Below, in pieces: positions 59,625-64,000 of a DNA stretch of 64,000 nucleotides. Every line of letters begins with the position of its first letter. The first letter of the stretch is position 1. The stretch spans positions 78,574 through 142,573 of the forward strand of contig CAVEPA010000006.1 of the NCBI GenBank assembly GCA_963617485.1. Reading direction: 5' to 3'. The position numbers and the translations under genes are program-made. The notes beneath the pieces were generated by a model. It made no database searches. It was not told where the DNA came from and saw only the letters and a list, made by a program, of their open reading frames with translations. Source of the stretch: UBA1757 sp963617485. Its GTDB lineage: Bacteria; Bacteroidota; Bacteroidia; Bacteroidales; UBA1402.

Positions 59625-60980
59625 GAACGAATGTATGGGTGCAGGAATGCGGCCCTTGCGAGCAATGAAGCGTGAGCAGTCGAAACGGTTGGGTTGCATG
59701 ATGGGTGCGTGACCCAGCAGGCCGCCAAACTCCACCACTTCGCCCACGCCCTTGCCGATAACGGGAATGATGCGCACAGCCGTGGTCTTCTGGTTCACCA
59801 TGCCTATGGCCGCCTCGTCGGCGATAAGGCCCGAGATGCTGCTGGCAGGCGTGTCGCCCGGAATGGCAATCATATCGAGACCCACCGAGCAGACGCAAGT
59901 CATGGCTTCGAGCTTTTCGATGCTGAGAGCGCCGCACTCCACGGCCTCTATCATGCCTTGGTCTTCGCTCACGGGAATAAAGGCACCGCTAAGTCCGCCC
60001 ACATACGATGAAGCCATAACACCGCCCTTTTTTACCTGATCGTTGAGCAGGGCCAGTGCGGCGGTGGTACCGGGAGCTCCCGGTTGTTCCAGCCCGATTT
60101 CTTTCAGGATTTCGGCCACGGAGTCGCCAATGGCCGGGGTAGGGGCTAGCGACAGGTCGATAATGCCAAAGGGAACGCCCAGACGACGTGAGGCCTCTTG
60201 AGCCACCAGCTGCCCCACACGGGTAATCTTGAAAGCTGTCTTTTTGATGGTTTCGCACAGCGTTTCAAAATCGGCCTCGCGTATCTGTTCCAATGCATAT
60301 TTGACCACGCCCGGTCCGCTCACGCCCACGTTGATGATGGCATCGGCCTCGCTCACACCGTGGAAGGCTCCGGCCATAAAGGGATTGTCGTCGGGAGCGT
60401 TGCACAGCACCACCAGCTTGGCGCAGCCCAGCGAGTCGCGCTCCTTGGTGGCCTGGGCGGTTTGTTTGATAACTTCGCCCATCAGGCGCACGGCATCCAT
60501 GTTGATACCGGTTTTGGTAGAGCCTACATTCACCGAACTGCAAAGAAAATCGGTGCAAGCCAGCGCTTGCGGAATGGAACGGATAAGCAGTTCGTCGCTG
60601 CGGCTCATTCCCTTGGATACGATGGCCGAATAACCTCCCAGAAAGTTGATGCCCACGGCAGCGGCAGCGGCATCCAGGGTCTTGGCCACTTGCACGTAAT
60701 CGTCGGTACTTTGGCAGGCACTGCCGGCCACCAGCGAGATGGGCGTGATAGAGATGCGCTTGTTTACAATGGGTACGCCGTATTCGCGGGCAATGTCATC
60801 GCCCGTCTTTACCAAATCCTTGGCCAAACGCGTAATCTTGTTGTAGATGTTTTGGCAAAGCACGTCAAGACGGCTGTCGGCGCAGTCGAGCAGGTTGATG
60901 CCCATCGTGATGGTACGCACGTCCAGGTTCTCGTGCTCTATCATCTTGTTGGTTTCGATAACCTCGGAAATGTTAATCAT
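59616..60980 (-). CDS. PFL/UPF0210 (DUF711) family protein
   Basis: 454 residues. N-terminal MINISEVIETNKMIEHENLDVRTITMGINLLDC is the UPF0210 signature. GINFLGGYSAIVSKGM and FGIIDLSLAPTPAIGDSVAEIL are conserved blocks. The family resembles pyruvate formate-lyase in fold but lacks its glycyl radical site. Its function is unknown. The ATG overlaps the stop of the ACT-domain gene by 4 bp, and the ACT-UPF0210 pair is conserved in many bacteria, suggesting that the ACT protein is its regulatory partner. Confidence 0.92.
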   Translation of the reverse strand: MINISEVIETNKMIEHENLDVRTITMGINLLDCADSRLDVLCQNIYNKITRLAKDLVKTGDDIAREYGVPIVNKRISITPISLVAGSACQSTDDYVQVAKTLDAAAAAVGINFLGGYSAIVSKGMSRSDELLIRSIPQALACTDFLCSSVNVGSTKTGINMDAVRLMGEVIKQTAQATKERDSLGCAKLVVLCNAPDDNPFMAGAFHGVSEADAIINVGVSGPGVVKYALEQIREADFETLCETIKKTAFKITRVGQLVAQEASRRLGVPFGIIDLSLAPTPAIGDSVAEILKEIGLEQPGAPGTTAALALLNDQVKKGGVMASSYVGGLSGAFIPVSEDQGMIEAVECGALSIEKLEAMTCVCSVGLDMIAIPGDTPASSISGLIADEAAIGMVNQKTTAVRIIPVIGKGVGEVVEFGGLLGHAPIMQPNRFDCSRFIARKGRIPAPIHSFKN

Positions 60981-61249
60981 AGACGGTGCATTTTGTTGAA
61001 AATATCTTCGCGCTGGCATTTAATCTGCACGCCCAGTTCACTGCCGATGGCATTCAGTTCGTTGATAATCTGGTCGAAATTCTTGCTGCACGCTTGCATG
61101 TCCACAATCATCATCATGTTGAAATAACCTTGCACGATGGTTTGTGAAATGTCCAGAATGTTGATTTCGCTACTGGCCAGATACTGGCAAACGCTGGCGA
61201 TGATACCGATGGTATCCTTGCCTACAACGGTGATAATGCTCTTGTTCAT
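60977..61249 (-). CDS. ACT-domain protein (UPF0237)
   Basis: 90 residues, a stand-alone ACT domain of the UPF0237 type: MNKSIITVVGKDTIGIIASVCQYLASSEINILDISQT pattern, then GYFNMMMIVDM. It may bind an amino acid and regulate the overlapping UPF0210 protein. The start at 61249 is chosen because the longer frame shows a non-family Arg/Pro-rich extension that overlaps the lipoprotein gene. Confidence 0.93.
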   Translation of the reverse strand: MNKSIITVVGKDTIGIIASVCQYLASSEINILDISQTIVQGYFNMMMIVDMQACSKNFDQIINELNAIGSELGVQIKCQREDIFNKMHRL

Positions 61250-61265
61250 AGTGTCTTTGACGGGA

Positions 61266-61718
61266 TCATTGCTGAGGATAGGATAGGCTGAAGTTCTTTT
61301 CGCAGAGCGTAGCGTCCTGGCCGGGTGAGTGGCGCGACAGTACCAGCGACCTGCCGATTTCGAAGTTGCCGGTGGCTCCTGCGGGTATGCCGTCAATCAA
61401 GGCTTTGCACTCCTCAACCAGCTGATCGAGTGCTTTGGCAGCCTTGTCGAAACGGGCCTTGGCCTTCTTGTCGGCCGATGAGAAATTGCCGTTGGTGATG
61501 TTGACAATCCATTCGTCGTCATCGCCAATGTAGGTATCGGTATAGGTCGACAACTTGTCTTGTATCTGCGCATAGACATCCTTGGCTTCGCTTTCGCCGT
61601 TCCAGGTGAAGCTACTGCTTAGCATAGTCAGTTTGAGTGAGTAGATAGCGTCTTCGCTGCTCATTTCGCAGCTAGTCAGGCAGAGTAAAACTGCCAGCAT
61701 CATCCATAATTTTTTCAT
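61266..61718 (-). CDS. Small lipoprotein of unknown function
   Basis: 150 residues. Lipobox LTSC at residues 14-17 after a hydrophobic stretch (MMLAVLLCLTSC). The mature part is predicted alpha/beta with a Lys/Asp-rich helix (SSADKKAKARFDKAAKALDQLVEECK) and no domain that I recognise. It lies 16 nt upstream of the ACT-domain gene and possibly forms one operon with the ACT and UPF0210 genes. Confidence 0.82.
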   Translation of the reverse strand: MKKLWMMLAVLLCLTSCEMSSEDAIYSLKLTMLSSSFTWNGESEAKDVYAQIQDKLSTYTDTYIGDDDEWIVNITNGNFSSADKKAKARFDKAAKALDQLVEECKALIDGIPAGATGNFEIGRSLVLSRHSPGQDATLCEKNFSLSYPQQ

Positions 61719-61774
61719 TGTTCCAATAATCCAAAACTGCCGCGAAGTTATTCATAATCCCCGAAAAGAAAAAA

Positions 61775-61922
61775 CTACAGCCAGCTGATATTGGGGAAGA
61801 TTTTCGATAGGCAGAAGGCAATGACGAATAAGTCAAGCAGTACCTGTCTGAAGAAATCTCCAAAGAAATGCACTGGCTGTTTATCCTTGATTCTTTTTGA
61901 AAATAATCAAATAGAACATCAT
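61775..61922 (-). pseudogene. Frameshifted small membrane-protein ORF
   Basis: From the ATG at 61922 the frame reads MMFYLIIFKK, then stops 4 codons on. Removing one A from the A5 run (61894-61898) would give a continuous 48-codon ORF continuing VHFFGDFFRQVLLDLFVIAF and ending NISWL. The hydrophobic second half looks like a real membrane segment. A promoter-like box lies at 61969-61976. It may be a frame-shifted gene, a sequencing error or a programmed shift. Confidence 0.4.
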
Positions 61923-62011
61923 GGTAATAGTGTTAGATGGTTAAAAATACCTGTGACAAAAATTTGCACAAAGTTAACAAAAAATCCGTTAATGCAAGCG
62001 CAAAGAAATAC

Positions 62012-62019
62012 TACCTTTG
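62012..62019 (+). promoter_or_regulatory. -7 promoter box of tRNA-Ser
   Basis: TACCTTTG, exact consensus, ending 4 nt before the mature tRNA. The predicted transcription start coincides with the mature 5' end, so little or no RNase P trimming would be needed. Confidence 0.65.
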
Positions 62020-62023
62020 CGGC

Positions 62024-62114
62024 GGAAAGATGCCAGAGTGACCGAATGGGCCGGACTCGAAATCCGGTGAACGGCTTGTCCGTTCCGTGGGTTTGAATCC
62101 CACTCTTTCCGCCA
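62024..62114 (+). tRNA. tRNA-Ser (CGA)
   Basis: 91 nt with encoded CCA. Acceptor GGAAAGA/TCTTTCC, anticodon stem GGACT-CGA-AATCC (anticodon CGA), a long class II variable arm (GAACGGCTTGTCCGTTC) and the TPsiC arm GGGTTTGAATCCC are well formed. Confidence 0.95.
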
Positions 62115-62119
62115 GTGCA

Positions 62120-62150
62120 ACAGATGCTCTCGAAAAGGGCATCTGTTTTT
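62120..62150 (+). terminator. Intrinsic terminator of tRNA-Ser
   Basis: Perfect 8-bp stem ACAGATGC/GCATCTGT (62120-62127 with 62139-62146), 11-nt loop, then TTTT. Confidence 0.85.
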
Positions 62151-62162
62151 GTTTGAAATTCC

Positions 62163-62170
62163 TACCTTTG
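62163..62170 (+). promoter_or_regulatory. -7 promoter box of the chromate-transporter pair
   Basis: TACCTTTG, exact consensus. The ATG at 62179 lies only 8 nt past the box, so the mRNA would be leaderless or nearly so. Confidence 0.65.
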
Positions 62171-62178
62171 CGGCCGTT

Positions 62179-62763
62179 ATGGAAAAAGAAGTATCACTGT
62201 GGAGTGTGTTCGGGGTATTCTCGAAAATAGGAGCTTTCACCATAGGCGGAGGCTACGTGATGCTGCCCCTGATAGGCGATGAAGTTACCAAGCGAGGCTG
62301 GATTAGCGCCGAAGACTACAAGGACGTTACCGTACTGGCGCAAAGCGCACCGGGCATACTCGCCATCAACATTGCCTATTACGCCGGTTACCGCATTCGT
62401 GGGGTCAAAGGCAGCATTGTGGCAGCCATCGGAGCGGCCCTGCCTTCGTTCTTGATAATCCTGGCCATAGCCATGGTATTCACCAACTTCAAGGACAATG
62501 TGTACGTACGTCGGTTTTTCCAAGGCATTAGGCCGGTGGCAGTGGCACTCATCCTTTCGGCCGCCCTCGATATGACCAAGGGTTCCAAATGGACCTGGTG
62601 GACGGCGGCACTTTGTCTGGCCACCATCTTGCTGGTTGCCTTCCTCAGCGTGTCGCCCATCTGGATTATCCTGACAGTGATTGCCGCGGCTGTGGGCATC
62701 GCAACGATAAAAGCCAAGCCTAAAACCAACGACGGACCCAAAGACAAGGAGGCTACAAAATGA
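62179..62763 (+). CDS. Chromate transporter, short CHR type (N-terminal half)
   Basis: 194 residues, membrane protein of the CHR family encoded as a pair of half-size proteins. Signature GAFTIGGGYVMLPLIGDE and the hydrophobic helix VLAQSAPGILAINIAYYAGYRI are present, with five or six hydrophobic segments and a hydrophilic tail (KPKTNDGPKDKEATK). Named after chromate efflux, but in anaerobes its physiological ion is unclear. It overlaps the second half by 4 bp (ATGA). Confidence 0.92.
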   Translation: MEKEVSLWSVFGVFSKIGAFTIGGGYVMLPLIGDEVTKRGWISAEDYKDVTVLAQSAPGILAINIAYYAGYRIRGVKGSIVAAIGAALPSFLIILAIAMVFTNFKDNVYVRRFFQGIRPVAVALILSAALDMTKGSKWTWWTAALCLATILLVAFLSVSPIWIILTVIAAAVGIATIKAKPKTNDGPKDKEATK

Positions 62764-63335
62764 TGCTCTTTCTAGAACTTTTCTATACCTTCTTTCTGAT
62801 AGGCCTGCTGAACTTTGGCGGCGGCGGTGCCATGGTATCGCTCATACAAAGTCAGGTGGTTACCCTGCACGGCTGGCTCAGCGAAGGCGCCTTTACCGAC
62901 ATTGTGGGCATCTCGCAAAGCACCCCGGGCCCTGTGGCCATCAACTGCGCCACCTACGTGGGTTACGAAGTGATTCACGAGGCGGGCTATGGTCTGGGCT
63001 TTTCCGTTTTGGGTTCGGCATTGGCCACCCTGGCAGTGGTACTGCCCTCGTTTTTGGTGTTTCTGGTAGTGATACGCATCTTCAATAAATACCATTCCAG
63101 CCCTGCTTACGCCTATGCCATGGCGGGCCTGCGTCCGGTGGTGGCTGGCCTGATTGCCGCCGCCGCTATCGTGCTGACCTTGCATATCCAGCCACTGTCC
63201 ATCATCAAGGAGAATTTCCCCAACTGGATATCCTGGATGCTGTTTGCGGCGGCCCTGATACTGAGTCAGACCAAGAAACTCGGACCCATCGCCATAATCG
63301 TCGGAGCCGGAATTGTCGGCCTCTTTGTTTTCTAA
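62760..63335 (+). CDS. Chromate transporter, short CHR type (C-terminal half)
   Basis: 191 residues, second half of the CHR pair. GLLNFGGGGAMVSLIQSQVV and GISQSTPGPVAINCATYVGYE mirror the motifs of the first protein. Several helices follow and end in IAIIVGAGIVGLFVF. The two proteins probably form a heterodimer with antiparallel topology, as inferred for paired CHR proteins. Confidence 0.92.
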   Translation: MMLFLELFYTFFLIGLLNFGGGGAMVSLIQSQVVTLHGWLSEGAFTDIVGISQSTPGPVAINCATYVGYEVIHEAGYGLGFSVLGSALATLAVVLPSFLVFLVVIRIFNKYHSSPAYAYAMAGLRPVVAGLIAAAAIVLTLHIQPLSIIKENFPNWISWMLFAAALILSQTKKLGPIAIIVGAGIVGLFVF

Positions 63336-63354
63336 AGATAATGGCGTGAACATA

Positions 63355-63386
63355 TTTGCGGAAGTCGGCCAAAAGACATACTTTTG
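63355..63386 (+). promoter_or_regulatory. Strong promoter match (TTTG-N20-TACTTTTG)
   Basis: TTTG at 63355-63358, 20 nt, then TACTTTTG at 63379-63386: both Bacteroidota promoter elements at typical spacing. It is the best two-part match I found in the window. Confidence 0.75.
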
Positions 63387-63390
63387 CAGC

Positions 63391-63541
63391 CGCTAACAAA
63401 AAATAAGAAATTGAAACACGCAAGTTTATATCGCAATATGGCCTCTGAACTACTTCGGGGGGTATAACGTATTAGATATAAATAAGTTGGATAAGTGACA
63501 TCGAAAGGGATGCCGGCGCTTTGCGCCGGCATCCCTTTTTT
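63391..63541 (+). ncRNA. Candidate small RNA, about 150 nt
   Basis: It is bounded by the promoter at 63355-63386 and the terminator at 63504-63541. The only ATG frame inside is 9 codons (MASELLRGV). No stall-codon pattern is evident, so a leader or attenuator is less likely than an independent RNA. Its boundaries are predicted only. Confidence 0.5.
63504..63541 (+). terminator. Very strong intrinsic terminator
   Basis: A 13-bp GC-rich stem (63507-63519 with 63523-63535), extended by three A-T pairs to 16, TTT loop, followed by six T. Confidence 0.92.
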
Positions 63542-63657
63542 GCTGCTCCGTAATCGGGACTGCCAAAATCCTGAACAGCCTCCGAACCATACACACAGAC
63601 CTTATCAGAAAATGATAGACGAAAGTGAGGAGGAGGACTGGTAAAATGTACAGCGCT

Positions 63658-63825
63658 ATGAAAAAAATCTTGACAGTCAGCGTACTGGCAGGCCTTATGC
63701 TCTGCGGCTGCCAGAAAGAGGAACTGACAATAGAAAAGACTCCTGAGCAGAAAACATTCACGGCCGAAATCGAAAACCGCAGCGATGATGTCGCTACCAA
63801 AACCTCTATGGGTCAGCGCCGATAG
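63658..63825 (+). pseudogene. Truncated surface-lipoprotein (fimbrillin-like) gene remnant
   Basis: 55 codons. MKKILTVSVLAGLMLCGCQKEE is a clear lipoprotein signal (lipobox LCGC). The following TPEQKTFTAEIENRSDDVATKTSMG is typical of the N-terminus of Bacteroidales fimbrillin-like or other large surface lipoproteins. After that the frame stops (QRR-TAG) where several hundred residues would be expected. I see no continuation in other frames within 170 nt. It may be a pseudogene remnant or a genuine very small lipoprotein. Confidence 0.6.
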
Positions 63826-64000
63826 AAAGAAGGTCTCCCTGCCAATTCCGATTGAAACAGAAAAATAATACGATATTAACAGCCGGCGATTGTTGATATT
63901 GGTTAAAAAATGTATATCTTGGCGAATGAAAAATTCGATGCTATTGACAAGCTATATGGATGTGTTGTGAATTGCTTTCAAATTAGTACTTTTGGCCTAT
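63826..64000. other. Window-end stretch with an outward promoter box
   Basis: No gene is called. An ATG at 63910 opens a frame to the window edge (MYILANEKFDAIDKLYG), too short to judge. TACTTTTG at 63987-63994 is a consensus -7 box pointing to a gene beyond the window. Confidence 0.4.

Larger units (their letters stand above)
61719..62023. other. 305-nt intergenic region between the lipoprotein gene and tRNA-Ser
   Basis: It holds the frameshifted small ORF (61775-61922), a minus-strand -7-like box TAACTTTG at 61969-61976, and the tRNA-Ser -7 box TACCTTTG at 62012-62019. Nothing else is recognised. Confidence 0.5.
63336..63657. other. 322-nt intergenic region with a complete promoter-terminator unit
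   Basis: It holds no recognisable gene. It contains a promoter (63355-63386), a candidate small RNA (about 63391-63541) and a terminator (63504-63541). The rest, up to the lipoprotein start at 63658, is unremarkable except for a purine-rich GAGGAGGAGG at about 63626-63636 that resembles a ribosome-binding region. Confidence 0.6.

Noticed and set aside
60069..60084. 16-nt palindrome ACCGGGAGCTCCCGGT in the PFL gene
   Set aside because: Half-sites are 8 bp, and about one such match is expected by chance in 64 kb, so I do not group it with the long coding repeats.
63910..64000. Partial gene running off the window end (MYILANEKFD...)
   Set aside because: It is only 30 codons, no promoter or domain supports it, and it overlaps a consensus -7 box at 63987-63994 that suggests a later start.

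Overview
The window looks like a chromosomal segment of a Bacteroidales bacterium (phylum Bacteroidota). Most intergenic gaps carry the Bacteroidota -7 promoter box (TAnnTTTG), Shine-Dalgarno sites are mostly absent, and the gene content fits: type IX secretion genes porU and porV, DUF3822 next to rsmD, FabK as enoyl reductase, a Bacteroidota-type LptD, a glycine-lipid gene pair, NamZ (DUF1343) and the block rplM-rpsI-rpsB-tsf. I do not assign a family. Nearly all of it is ordinary core-genome sequence. I see no phage, insertion sequence, CRISPR array or rRNA.

Layout. 1-4.5 kb (minus strand): partial typA, aroB, rsmD, a DUF3822 gene and an anchored hypothetical. 4.6-7 kb (plus): a RecD-like helicase and a lipid A-type acyltransferase. 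7-11.4 kb (minus): fatty-acid cluster fabH-fabK-fabF-fabZ-fabG. 11.6-21 kb (minus): CpXC protein, GH28, nitroreductase, ispF, porV, porU, FAA hydrolase, rex. 21-24.5 kb: a SUI1-like factor (plus), then rplM-rpsI-rpsB-tsf (minus). 24.6-32.1 kb (minus): ROK kinase, CotH-like T9SS cargo, dnaA, and a cell-wall amidase with NamZ. 32.2-38.6 kb (plus): HD phosphohydrolase, lptD, secreted pectate lyase. 38.6-44.9 kb (minus): leucine operon leuA-leuC-leuD-leuA2-leuB behind an attenuator. 45-64 kb (mostly plus): pepT, an aminotransferase (minus), tRNA-Asp, a trp attenuator with trpB2, a second GH28, a five-gene operon (RNA methyltransferase to manA), a permease with two glycine-lipid acyltransferases, PFL/ACT/lipoprotein genes (minus), tRNA-Ser, a chromate-transporter pair, a probable small RNA and a truncated lipoprotein gene.

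The most notable signals are regulatory or structural. (1) leuA is preceded by a 25-codon leader peptide with the run IILLSGIILL and mutually exclusive antiterminator and terminator helices. (2) trpB2 is preceded by a 19-codon leader with three Trp codons and a four-segment attenuator that begins only 12 nt after the CCA end of tRNA-Asp, so the tRNA and the attenuated mRNA probably share one transcript. (3) Several coding sequences hold long, perfect or nearly perfect inverted repeats: an uninterrupted 36-bp palindrome in leuC, 16-bp arms in porU, 20 of 21 paired in aroB, 13-bp arms in the ROK gene, and three back-to-back in the HD gene, where they coincide with an apparent in-frame Ala/Gly/Pro-rich insertion. 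(4) A promoter and an intrinsic terminator near 63.4-63.5 kb enclose about 150 nt without a convincing gene.

Functionally the window combines envelope biogenesis (fatty acids, lipid A-type acylation, LptD, glycine lipids), type IX export with two likely cargo proteins, pectin breakdown (two GH28 enzymes and a pectate lyase), peptidoglycan recycling, and branched-chain and aromatic amino-acid synthesis under transcription attenuation.
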